Source of the DNA: Mactra quadrangularis
Lineage: Eukaryota > Mollusca > Bivalvia > Venerida > Mactridae
Assembly: GCA_025267735.1 (NCBI GenBank)
Contig: CM046307.1
Location: 38,927,231-38,991,230, forward strand
Length of the DNA: 64,000 nucleotides
Direction of reading: 5' to 3'
Shown here: positions 46,833 through 57,725 of the stretch, piece after piece
Numbering within the stretch: position 1 is the first letter of the stretch
How the letters are laid out: each line of letters starts with the position of its first letter
Program-made: the position numbers and the translations under genes
The notes under the pieces: generated by a model
Seen by the model: the letters and a program-made list of their open reading frames with translations, nothing else
Told to the model about the DNA's origin: nothing
The model's database searches: none

Positions 46833-47240
46833 GCATCTTCGTAAAATGTTGATGGTTATTACTCATGGAAGGTTATAGAGATGATAAATATTTGGTTATG
46901 ACACCATAGACTGTTTTCTGCATACCAGATTATATGTAAGGGTTGTGAAATCTTATTATATATAATTTTGCGTAAATCTTCTCCTCACGAATCCATGGTT
47001 AATGGGATTAACCAACAAACTTTCTTAGACATTTACAATGAATTATTTTTACAGCAATTCTGATTTTTACTGCTGTACGACAGTTGGCAGTCACTTACGA
47101 AGCTGTGCTCTTAGTTACAAAATTATGTGCCGGTAGCTCCGTATTTGTCCCGCCAGTTTGACAATTGACACTAGTCAAAATACTGTATATTAACTTTTAA
47201 GTACATTTTACATTGAAATTTCCGAATTAATTTAATGCTT

Positions 47241-47500
47241 AGAGCCGCCCGTCTAGCTCATTTGTTTGCACGCAAATCTACTGATTGATAGGTCGTGGGT
47301 TCGATACCCGGGCGGAGTATACTTTCGTGGAGTTTGGTCATTGAATGATTTCTACCACTGATCATTAATAATGTAGGATATGTGTCAGTCACTGACGGAT
47401 GTATATGCCTAGTAACTGGTTAAAACAGGAACGGTGAGTAGGTTGTCTGACCGCTGTGACATGACCTTATACAACGTGTAGCTTAGGCGTTAACCACATC
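47241..47500 (+). mobile_element. SINE family A
   Basis: The head GAGCCGCCCGTCTAGCTCAT, B box GTCGTGGGTTCGATACCC and body words CTTTCGTGGAGTTTGGTCAT and GTCAGTCACTGACGG are kept. The 3' part reads GACCGCTGTGACATGACC. Confidence 0.8.
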
Positions 47501-47775
47501 TTTACATGAAATTTAAGTTTCTAAAAAACTTAGATTTTAGCCTTACTGCTTATCTGCCTTTTTTCTTTTTATTTCAGCTAATGGTATTTAAGTGGCTGTT
47601 ATTTCAAGTTAAGTATTTATCAAATCTGCACAATTAAAAACGTGTGACTAAATGGTTTCCCTATAGTTTTAGAGGTATATAATAAAACGCTTTGGTTATT
47701 GTTCAACATGCTGGAAGACTTTACGACAGTTACAGCGAAGACTTGGTAAGTGTTTATTTATTTATCATTTATTTT

Positions 47776-49010
47776 CTAGAAATGTCATTTGTTAATAAAC
47801 TAAAGTATTTGTTATTAATAAACAAGGTTGAAATTGCCCTTGATGCAATCGTATGCTACGCTCACGCTCGGCTAACTTCGTAACCATCCGATAAGTTAAA
47901 AATTTAAACCAAATAAGTATGTAATAAATTTCGTTTGTTTGGCGAATTATCTGATAACCTATATGAAAGTTAATCAAGAGCAAGTTCAATATTGTTTACT
48001 AATACGTGAAGCACATCAAATTGCTAAAAAAAACGTTAATATCTTGCTGTGTGAGAGTGTGGGATTTGGGTGCGTATGAGCATGGAGTGTGAGTGTGGAG
48101 TGTTAATGTGGGGATGGGAGTGCATTTGAGCACTGATTATAAGTTTTGGGGTAGGGGCCGTATAAGCACCAAGTATGAGTGTGAGGGTGCATGTGAGCTC
48201 TGAGTGTAAGTGTGGTGGGGATGCGTATGGGCACGGGGTGTAAATGTGGGACGTGAATGCGGTAATGGGTGTGCGCATGAGCACTAAGTACGAGTTTTGG
48301 GATAAGTGCCATACTGAGTGTGAGTGTGGGGTGTGACAGTGGAAAAAGGGTGCGCATGAGCACTTAGTACGTGTTTTTAATAGGGTCATACGAGCACTGA
48401 GTGAGTGTGGGGTGTGAGTGTGGAAATAGGGTGCGCATGAGCACTTAGTTCGTGTTTTTAATAGGGTCATACGAGCACTGAGTGTGGGTTGTGGGGTGTG
48501 AGTGTGAAAATAGGGTGCGCATGAGCACTTAGTTCGTGTTTTTAATAGGGTCATACGAGCACCGAGTGTGAGTGTGGGGTGTGAGTGTGGAAATAGGGTG
48601 CGCATGAGCACTTAGTTCGTGTTTTTAATAGGGTCATACGAGCACCGAGTGTGAGTGTGGGGTGTGAGTGTGGAAATAGGGTGCGCATGAGCACTTAGTT
48701 CGTGTTTTTAATAGGGTCATACGAGCACCGAGTGTGAGTGTGGGGTGTGAGTGTGGAAATAGGGTGCGCATGAGCACTTAGTTCGTGTTTTAATAGGGTC
48801 ATACGAGCACTGAGTGAGTGTATGGGGATGGGCTACGCATTGGCACTGGGTCTGAGTGGAGATCGGGTTGCGCACGAGCACTGGGTATGTGAGCCTGTGT
48901 ATGGGGGTATTGGTTAAGTTGTGTGTACTAATATTTTTATTACTCATTATCAAATAAATATATTCGTTTGACTTGTGCATACTTTGTTTATTAACAAATG
49001 ACATTTCTAG
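47776..49010. mobile_element. Inverted-repeat-flanked element containing a minisatellite
   Basis: A 25-bp perfect inverted repeat (starting CTAGAAATGTCATTTGTTAA at 47776-47800, inverse at 48986-49010) flanks 1.18 kb. Pairing continues weakly inward (AAAGTAT). The centre is the ~83-bp minisatellite. No target duplication or coding frame is recognised. Confidence 0.65.
48040..48830. repeat. ~83-bp minisatellite
   Basis: GCATGAGCACTTAG recurs at 48354, 48435, 48519, 48602, 48685 and 48768 (spacing 81-84). With it come GTGTTTTTAATAGGGTCATA, CGAGCACCGAGTGTGAG and GGGGTGTGAGTGTGGAAATA. Looser copies extend left to about 48040. The His/Pro/Thr-rich minus-strand frames (up to 191 codons) result from the repeat. 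Confidence 0.92.
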
Positions 49011-49883
49011 TTTTTTTATCTGTTTAATCTTATTGTAGTCTAATTGATTATACTTTTTGCCATTATGCTTTTACATGTTTTTTTGTCTTTGGTCTGTCCG
49101 TGTCTGATCTGAGATTTGCACCGATATCTCAGGTCCCGCATGCATATCCCATTCTATTTGCCCCATCCCCGCCATGAAGTGGGTTCGGTCTGTTGGGGTT
49201 TTTTAAGAGTCATTGGCTTCATATCCCCCAGCACCAGAGGTTCGGAACGCTTTGGTCATTATTATTTGTATCCATGCTGGCTTGTGGCCTTGAATATTAG
49301 TTTTATCTAGTTAAGAAATAAAATTAATGTTTTGGGGGAAAATTATGGGATTGTCGGTGGGGGGGGGGTAGGTTTTGGTAATTGGGAGAGTGGTTGGTGG
49401 TTTTTTTCTTTGAGGGAAGGGGAAATAATATGATTGTTTGTATTTAACTTTAAAATTGATTCATGTGGTTATACGTTAATCATGAACGATATATGATGGG
49501 GATTAGTTAAGAAATGAGAGACTTTGTTCGTGGTTATACTTATAAAATGAGGGAGGACATGCGTTACTTACTAAGAAAAAAAAGACGGTTGGTTGAAGCT
49601 ACACCTATTATTTAGGGAATGTAAATTGCGATGTAGTATTGCTTGTAATAATTTAGTGCATACTTTAATATTTTTTAGTTGAACATTACACATTCAAATT
49701 TTAATTGCTATTTACATGTTGACAACATATTTAAATGTTATATGACTAGACTTATTTCAAATAACATATATCAAGACAAATTGTTTCCATACACTTAGTG
49801 TAATCATATTTAACTTAACACAAAGTATGGACATGTTTCATACTTTATTTCATTTATAATACATACAACATTACACCATTTAT
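49011..49883. other. No gene recognised
   Basis: Unique-looking AT-rich sequence with a G9 run near 49360. The frame 49116-49310 has no protein-like features. Confidence 0.35.
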
Positions 49884-50120
49884 AGAGCCGCCCGGTAAGC
49901 TCAGTTGGAAGCACGCAAGTCTACTGATCGTGGGGTCGTGGGTTCGATTCGGACAGTAAGGCAGTTGTCAGTCCCTGACGAAAGTATGCGCTTAATAGGT
50001 GGTTAACAGATAAATCTGGAGATTTAGCCTTTCCGGGAGCAATGAGTAGGTTGACTGATCGCCGTTATATGACCTATACAACGTGTGGCTACGGCGTTTA
50101 ATCCAACAAACAAACTAACA
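49884..50120 (+). mobile_element. SINE family A, internally deleted
   Basis: The head GAGCCGCCCGGTAAGCTCAG and B box GTGGGTTCGATTC jump directly to GGCAGTTGTCAGTCCCTGAC. The end of the body and the tail CCAACAAACAAACTAACAAA are kept. The flanks share ACTTTATTTCATTTTA, possibly a long target duplication. Confidence 0.75.
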
Positions 50121-50299
50121 AACTTTATTTCATTTTACATACAAATTTATACAATTTATATAACATAAGTTGGTGTCTAGCAGTATTTTATTTTCACATT
50201 ATACTAGTCTGTGTATTAAATAACTCAGACAAAATTAAACAAACTTTACTTTCTGTTCTAGTCAATATGATATGAGACCAAGTACATTGAGCAATCTCT

Positions 50300-50358
50300 G
50301 TGAATAAGCCACCCGGCTCTCTCAGTTGGTAGCATGCTTGTCTACTGATCGAGGGGTC
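50300..50358 (+). mobile_element. SINE family A head stub
   Basis: GCCACCCGGCTCTCTCAGTT and CTACTGATCGAGGGGTCGT, then an abrupt change to the sequence leading into the 68-bp satellite. Confidence 0.65.
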
Positions 50359-50379
50359 GTATGCAAGAAACCCTTAGTC

Positions 50380-52600
50380 CCATTTACGTATCTGTCTTTC
50401 ATTTAGATAACATGTACACTCAATATGGCATGTCATTCTATCATAACTCTCATGTACATTAAGGTTTCTGTCTTCAAATAAGATAAATTATACTCTTATG
50501 ATATGCCATTTTTTGCATTTTGTGTATAAGGATAACATACACACAATATCACATGTCATTCTATCATTTCTCCCCTGTAGGTTTCTATTTTCAATTAAGA
50601 TAACATACACACACTTTGACATGCCATTCTATCATTTCTTCCATGTAGGTTTCTATCTTCAATTTAAATAATATACACACAATATGACATGTCATTCTAT
50701 CATTTCTCCCTTGTAGGTTTCTATCTTCAATTCAAATAATATACACACAATATGACATGCCATTCTATCATTACTCTCTGGTTAGTATCTGTCTTCAACT
50801 GAAAAAAACATATAGACAATTTGACATGCCATTCTATCATTTCTCTCAAGTAGGTTTCTATCTTTAATTAAGATAACTTACACACAATATCACATGTCAT
50901 TCTGTCACACTCCCATATAGGTTTCTATCTTCGATTAAGATAACTTACACACAATATCACATGTCATTCTGTCACACTCCCATATAGGTTTCTATCTTCG
51001 ATTAAGATAACTTACACACAATATCACATGTCATTCTATCATTTCTCCCTTGTAGGTTTCTTTCTTCATATAAGATAAATTCACACAATATGACATGTCA
51101 TTCTATCATTTCTTCCATGTAGGTTTCTTTCTTCAATTTAAATAACATACACACAATATGACATGTCATTCTATCATAACTCTCAGGTAAGTATCTGTCT
51201 TCAACTAAAAAAAACAGACCATTTGACATGCCATTCTATCATTTCTCTCATGTAGGTTTCTATCTTCAATTAATATAACATACACACAATATGACATGTC
51301 ATTCTATCATTTCTTCCATGTAGGTTTCTATCTTCGATTAAAATAACTTACACACAATACGACATGTCATTCTATCATTTCTCTCATGTAGGTTTTTGTA
51401 TCTTATATTAAGATAACATACACACAAAATGACATGTTGTTCTATCATTTCTCTCGTGGACTTTTTATCCTCAGTTTAGATAACATACACATAATATGAC
51501 AAGTCATTTTATTAATTCTCTAAGGTAAGTATCTGTCTTTAATTAAGATAATAAACTCATAATATGACATGTCATTATATTATTTCTTTCATGTAGGTTT
51601 TTATCTTCAATTAAAATAACATACACACAATGTGAAATGTCATTCTATCATTTCTTCTATGCAGGTTTCTATTTTCAATTAAGATAACATGCACACAATT
51701 TGACATGTCATTCTATCAATTCTTCTATACAGGTTTCTGTTTTCAATGAAGATAACATACACACAATTTGACATGTCATTCTATCATTTCTTCTATACAG
51801 GTTTCTATTTTCAATTAAGATAACATACACACAATTTGACATGTCATTCTATCAATTCTCTAAGGTAAGTACATGTATCTGTCTTCAATTAAGATAACAT
51901 ACACACAATTTGACATGTCATTCTATCACATTCTATCAATTCTCTAAGGTAAGTATCTGTCTTCAATTAAGATAACATACACACAATATTACATGCCATT
52001 CTATCATTTCTCTCTTGTAGGTTTCCATCTTTAATTAAGATAAAATACACACAATATGGCATGCCATTCTATCATTTCTCTCATGTAGGATTTTGTATCT
52101 TTAATAAAGATAACATACACACAAAATGTCATGTCGTTCTATCATTTTTCTCATGTATTTTTTATCCTCAATTAAGATAACGTACACTCTATTTGACATG
52201 TCATTCAATCATTTCTCTTATGTAGGTTTTTTATCTTTCATTAAGATAACATACACACACTATGGCATGTCATTTTATCATTTCTCTCATGTAGTTTTCT
52301 ATTCTCATTTTAGATAACAGACTTACAATATGACATGTCATTCTATCATTTCTCTCATGTAGTTTTCTCTCCTCAATTTAGATAACAGACTCACATAATG
52401 ACTTGGCATTCTTAAATAATGCTTAGGCAAGTTTCTGCCTTAAATTCAGATAACATGCACAAAATGACTTGTCATTCTTACATAATGCTTAGGCAAGTCT
52501 CTGCCTTAAATCAAGATATCATACACACTCAATGACTTGTCATTCTATCATTTCTCTCATGTAGGGTTTTATTCTTTAATTAAGTTAACATACACGCTCT
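50380..52600. repeat. 68-bp satellite, about 32 units
   Basis: The unit contains GTTTCTATCTTCAATTAAGA, TAACATACACACAATATGAC and ATGTCATTCTATCATTTCTC, and ends TCATGTAG. Units vary by a few bases and small indels. The junction reads pyrimidine tract then TGTAG|GTTT, or in some units AAGGTAAGTATC, resembling acceptor and donor sites. There is no open frame of note. Confidence 0.93.
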
Positions 52601-53565
52601 ATGTTATGTTAAAAATGCTGCCCTTTTCTCATTTAGATCTCTGTTTAAAGATAACAGATATATAAATCAATTATGTAAACATAGCATGATTTTGTACTTT
52701 TTATTTTGGACTCATCCAATTTATGGAGGAACACGTTAGTACGGGATATTGTGGTATAGTTTTAAAGTATTTTTCGTTTTTATGAAAGCAAATGTATCTG
52801 TTCAGTACGTTTGGCCCAGTGGATAAGTGCGTAGATATTACTTACATAGTAATATGGTTAATATATTCATTTCCCCTGTTTTTGAGCTCATATTTTGTTA
52901 AATTGACCCACTAAGTTAAACATATCGATAAAGTATAACATGTTAACCCATTCTCATTGAGATTTCTATCTCGAAATAAAATGTCATTACCTGTTGTTTG
53001 TTTCAATTAATGAGTTACATGTATATGATATACTGTTAACCATTTCTCCTACATACACATATTGTTAGCAGAAATTATGTTATTACATACTGATTGATAT
53101 ATCAAGAAAACATTGGAAACTTTTCAAAACATTTTTCTCTCCAATAAAAATATACTCATGCGATGTATTTTTTAATGTCAATACATTCTAGTAGAAATGA
53201 ATGTTTTAATTATTGTTAGGCTATCATTTCAATTTTGTTTTGCAATTGTTATATTCAATAGAATTTTGACATTTAAATCACCTACTTCATACACAAAATC
53301 AATGATTTATACTTATAACTACACTTCTATGTATATACAAACATATTCATTGTATTTATTATTTTGTAACGTTTTTTTTTGTTTTAAATACACATGAAAA
53401 AATGTGGGTTTTTTTCTAACTAAACTTTCAAAAATGTACTTTTCATATACATGTTATTAGACCTGATGATGCTTGATAATGATGTACTATGTCTATAATT
53501 ATTGTATTTGTTAGTAAGAAGTAAGACCTAAACATTTCCTCATTGAAATATTAAAAGATATCAAT
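52601..53565. other. AT-rich, no gene recognised
   Basis: A tRNA-like word (TTGGCCCAGTGGATAAGTGC at about 52810) stands alone without a B box. Nothing else is supported. Confidence 0.35.
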
Positions 53566-54075
53566 AATTCTGAGCAATCTAGTGAAGGACCCTCTATGGA
53601 AGGATAGCTAGATCGGAATTATTCTAAGAGTTTAACACATAATTCTGAGCAATCTAGTGAAGGACCCTTTCATGGGAGGATAGCTAGATCGGAATTATTC
53701 TAAGTGTTTAAACACATAATTCTGAGCAATCTAGTGAAGGGCCCTTTATGGGAGGATAGCTAGATCGGAATTATTCTAAGAGTTTAAACACATAATTCTG
53801 AGCAATCTAGTGAAGGGCCCTTTATGGGAGGATAGCTAGATCGGAATTATTCTAAGAGTTTAAACACATAATTCTGAGCAATCTAGTGAAGGGCCCTTTA
53901 TGGGAGGATAGCTAGATCGGAATTATTCTTAGAGTTTAACACATAATTCTGAGCAATCTAGTGAAGGCCCCTTTATGGGAGGATAGCTAGATCGGAATTA
54001 TTCTTAGAGTTTAAGACATAATTCTGAGCAATTTAGTGAGGGGCCCTTTTATGGGAGGATAGCTAGATCGGAATT
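53566..54075. repeat. ~76-bp satellite, 7 units
   Basis: Units start AATTCTGAGCAATCTAGTGA, pass GGGCCCTTTATGGGAGGATA, and end GCTAGATCGGAATTATTCT. Within each unit the two ends (AATTCTGAGCAATCTAG and CTAGATCGGAATT) are imperfectly inverted around GGGCCC, so each unit is itself a weak dyad. Confidence 0.93.
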
Positions 54076-55054
54076 CACTATCTATTCACAATATAATAAT
54101 GATGCACCAAATTTATAAGGTGCTATTTATGATACATGGAATAACGGACACAAAGACGATAGTACTAAGTCTGGCTAGGGAGCTAATTACATGTATATGT
54201 TTAAAGATAATTTAGAGAAAGAACAATTTGTAATTCCAAAAGCACCATATGTCCTTGTTATACTTTCTATTTGCCTCGCGGAGTATTCGTAAGAACAAAT
54301 AATGTATAATGAATTATGTTGCTGTATACATGGATGTGAAAGGTATTTGACATAGTTCATTTTTATTTTATGAAAATAAATTAAATGATAAGTTTAATTA
54401 TTCTAAATTACTGAAACATCATTTTTGTAAACTTAAGCATTTTGCAATAATAAGTTCGGTATATAAAAGTTGTCTTTTGATATAAAGCTAAATGTTTTTT
54501 ATGATAATAGTTAATGATTTTTACTACATGATACTTACTTGTATGATATTGTTTAACTATAAGATAATGCATACAGGATTATTGTAAGTTTTTTTTCCTT
54601 ATTTTCATTTTCGAAAGAGGTAATTAAATTGTCTATACAATCAGTTTAAATGTTTTTCTTGTAATTATTTAATAACAATATTATTTCAACTTGTAAGTGT
54701 AAATAAATTGTTTATGAAATATACAGTGTAAGATATTTTTTTATCTATAATGTAATGATTATTTATAATACGAACTAATTTTTAGATTTTTTATATATTG
54801 TAAGAAATAATAGTTGTCCTATTCTAAATAGTTTACGAACATGTTTAAGAGGAAAAGCGTTTTGATTTTTCCAATGTTTTCTTACCGTTTTTGGTTAGTG
54901 TCAGTAAAGAACTATTTGTTATAGATTTGAACGTCAAAGTGGTATATTAAAATCAGTAAAAATGACGTACAAGCATCAGTATACGAGTATTCACCTTTTG
55001 AGCGGGCAAGTCCATTGTTTAAAGTACAAAAACATGCATGGTCTTTTACACTAC
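54076..55054. other. AT-rich, no gene recognised
   Basis: Very AT-rich, without repeats or protein-like frames that I can support. Confidence 0.35.
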
Positions 55055-55261
55055 CTGTAGGTTGGTACATCTGCTTTAAACATCCAAAGATGTTTTTACC
55101 ACTATTCTTTTTAATGTGGAAAACCTTTAGCTTCTTGTTCCGCTTTTTGATTGTAGCGTCTTTTTCATAACAAAAATTAAAAACATAAAACAATTTCTCT
55201 TTTATGCTTTGTGTCTGTTTGAAAGATCTGTGTTGTTTTACTGTTGCTGTTTTTAATGCCT
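55055..55261 (-). CDS. Candidate minus-strand exon, lysine-rich
   Basis: An acceptor-like ACTTAG precedes 68 open codons (EALKTATVKQHRSFKQTQ ... GCLKQMYQPT), then the donor ACAG|GTAGTG. Both phases are 1, so the exon is symmetrical. The upstream pyrimidine tract is poor. A frame of this size is near the chance limit for this window. No family is recognised. Confidence 0.22.
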
Positions 55262-55481
55262 CTAAGTATTGCAAGTGATGTAAATCATGAACACGATCAA
55301 AATCCTTACATAATTGTCCATTTCTCTGTAATACTTAGAATAGCAAGTGTACGTATTAGCATTCATGAATGAACGTTTGTGTATTCACTGTTCACTTACT
55401 GCTTATTTCGCCCATTAAATGATCGTCTGAGCACTTACAATAAAGCCTTATCAATATGTTAACACACTACACTCCTTTGCT

Positions 55482-55740
55482 TTGCTTACTAGAAGAGGTA
55501 GAGGGGTAAGACAGAACCCTGGGGCTGTTGGGCGTGGTGTGCCTGCTCCAGGGTTGAGTAGAGGAGTTGTTGTCCCAACCCCTGGATTCTTTGTTCCCAA
55601 TGTCAACAAACATATGACTAATCAGCCCGATGTTGGCCCTGGGGTGGAGAATTTCAACTATTCTGTTTGTTTGTTTTGTTTGTTTGGGTTTTACGGCGCA
55701 CCAACACAAAAAGGTCATATCGCGCCGAAAGCAATCAATG
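55482..55740 (+). other. Gly/Arg/Pro-rich open stretch and SINE-like tail
   Basis: A GC-rich island in AT-rich DNA, open on the + strand (RRGRGVRQNPGAVGRGVP...). From about 55660 the words TTTGTTTGGGTTTTACGGCG and AAGGTCATATCGCGCCG look like an inverted SINE tail. It could be an exon or a repeat. I cannot decide. Confidence 0.25.
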
Positions 55741-56145
55741 ATACTATTATTCAAACGATATTAATGATGTGAAGCTCTATATCTTATTATATACATTTTT
55801 TTCCTTCAAAAAGTTAAGTATCGCATATGATGGTACAGACTCAAAAAGTTCTTTAAGTGAGTTAACTTTAAAATTCAACTATTCATTTATTCTCCTTTGC
55901 TGTAATAGAAAATAGTGATTCCTTTCCAGTTAAGTTAATCACAAACAACAAGCACTTTGTGCTGATTTTCAGTATAGTAATACTATTTCAATTAAAGACG
56001 AAACTCAACTGAAAACTGCTATAAAGATTGCGTACAGTTTCACAAACATTTCTGCAATAAAAACTACTAAAACTACTCTTAAAATAGTGTTTGATTTTCA
56101 TAAAAACAAAACAGTACAGACTCTCTATTCAGTTATGTATATGTT

Positions 56146-56275
56146 ACAGGGATTTCACGTAATCCCTTAAAATTTTGGGATTTCATGTAAACCCCAGCTA
56201 CGTGAAATTTTGTCAGGGAATTCAGGTAAACATTGAAATTTTCTAGGGATTTTACGCAGTCCCTGATTTTTCCCC
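56146..56275. repeat. AGGGATTTCACGTAATCCCT-type repeated words
   Basis: Four or five variants of AGGGATTT..CGTAATCCC, in both orientations, occur within 130 bases. Origin unknown. Confidence 0.5.
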
Positions 56276-56279
56276 TTAA

Positions 56280-57483
56280 AATCATCATGTTTTAAATCTA
56301 AAATATGATTCAGTGTGCTGTGTACATATAATCCATCTTGTTACAAATGCACATGTATATATAATTCTAAGTATCTACAAACATTCAAACATACACATTT
56401 ATACTGTCAACCAACTCTCAAAATCACCTCAATCAAAGCTTTATGTACAATATTCGATATACTTACTACAAATGTATGACAAAAACATATTGTAGATCAC
56501 ATGACACAAAGATGTTAAATACATGAATTAATTGATTTTACTTTCGTACATCAAGGGGGACAAACAATTGTCTTTCTTTTAGTTTAATAAACAATATTAA
56601 CTGATAGTCAACAAACACATATTGACCTTAGCGTTTTAAAAAACCTACATGAGGGTCAGTTTATTTTTCAATATGGGAGAAATTGTTATGTTATTTAAGT
56701 TCTGATTAGTTTTAACAAGAGTATACTGCTAATCTAGAGATGGGTTTGGTGCATTTTGTGTCAGAGGCGTTGAAGATTTAACAGTTTTAGGTGGAGGGTT
56801 GGGGTTAATACTAAGAAAGGAGTGATTACTTAGGGGTAACTGAATGGGGGGAATGGATTTTAGGGGTATTAAATAAGATTTTCTTAACTAGGTAAAACAA
56901 ATTTTTTACGCAAGTCAGCTATCTTGGAATAATGGTGATCAGAGACCTCCTATAGCCCTGGTGAATAGGTGGGAATGGTAGCGGAAATGACCGCCCTAAA
57001 CGGACCATAAAACCCCTCATGGTGTAGAAATCCCTGCCCGTGCCCCTCCCTGTCCCCATGCATGCTTTCCTACACTTGCCTTTCCCATGTCCATTTTAAT
57101 TTGTTTCTTTTTCAGCATTTCTTTCCTTTTCTATTTGATTTAGTACAATGCTTGTGTCATTTTACAAAACAAATATTTCTGTCGGGTTTCTCTTCTCGTG
57201 TTTTTGTCTATTTCAGGTTGTGACGGGTGTCTGTGGATCAAGAAAAGTAGACCAGACCAAAAAAATTCAAGATTCATATATTCGGCAATGTCATATTACA
57301 AAAAAGATCTTACAACAAAATTTGCTGTAAACTAAATGCAAAAAAATATTTTTATAAAGTGATCAATTTTTTTATCTGTATCAATTCTTAAGAAGTATCG
57401 TATATATCATATAATGTATACCTTCTGAATATAACATCACACAATTCTATTTATCAACCTATTATTGAAAACAATATTTATAG
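56280..57483. other. No gene recognised
   Basis: AT-rich, with a slightly GC-richer part near 56930-57070. An acceptor-like TTTGTCTATTTCAG at 57212 is followed by a short open stretch (VVTGVCGSRKVDQTKK), too little for a gene call. Confidence 0.3.
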
Positions 57484-57725
57484 CCGCGGCCGTGGCGTTG
57501 TGGTTAGCATGTCTGACTTCGAATCCGGAGATTGCGGGTTCGAGCCCAGTCGTGGTAGGTCATACCCTATACATGAGTTGTCGGCCTCGTGGTAGGGTAA
57601 GTTAGTACTGGTGATAGAAAAGTGTCCAGGACACCTATAGTAGGAAGAGCTGGCCTTCGTATATATGACCTAAATATGTGTTGAATACTACGTTAAAGCC
57701 AATTAAAAAAACAAAAACAAAAAAA
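57484..57725 (+). mobile_element. SINE family C, tRNA-derived
   Basis: The head GCCGTGGCGTTGTGGTTAGC with B box GCGGGTTCGAGCCCAG is followed by GGTCATACCCTATACATGAG, GGCCTCGTGGTAGGGTAAGT and the tail CCAATTAAAAAAACAAAAAC. It shares its 'GTGG-AGGGTA-GT-AGTACTGG' body plan with family B. Confidence 0.78.

Noticed and set aside
48036..48611. 191-codon minus-strand frame rich in His, Pro and Thr
   Set aside because: It lies wholly inside the ~83-bp minisatellite. Unit lengths of 81-84 bp are not all multiples of three, and there is no protein-like pattern.
50380..52600. CRISPR-like array
   Set aside because: The units are contiguous 68-bp satellite copies with no unique spacers, and the DNA is eukaryotic.
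52801..52850. tRNA-like word TTGGCCCAGTGGATAAGTGC
   Set aside because: Only an A-box-like word; no B box or SINE body follows.
57148..57330. Exon after TTTGTCTATTTCAG at 57212
   Set aside because: Short, no donor and no family. A similar TTTTAG|GTTGCGAC at 58060 suggests a repeat rather than a gene.
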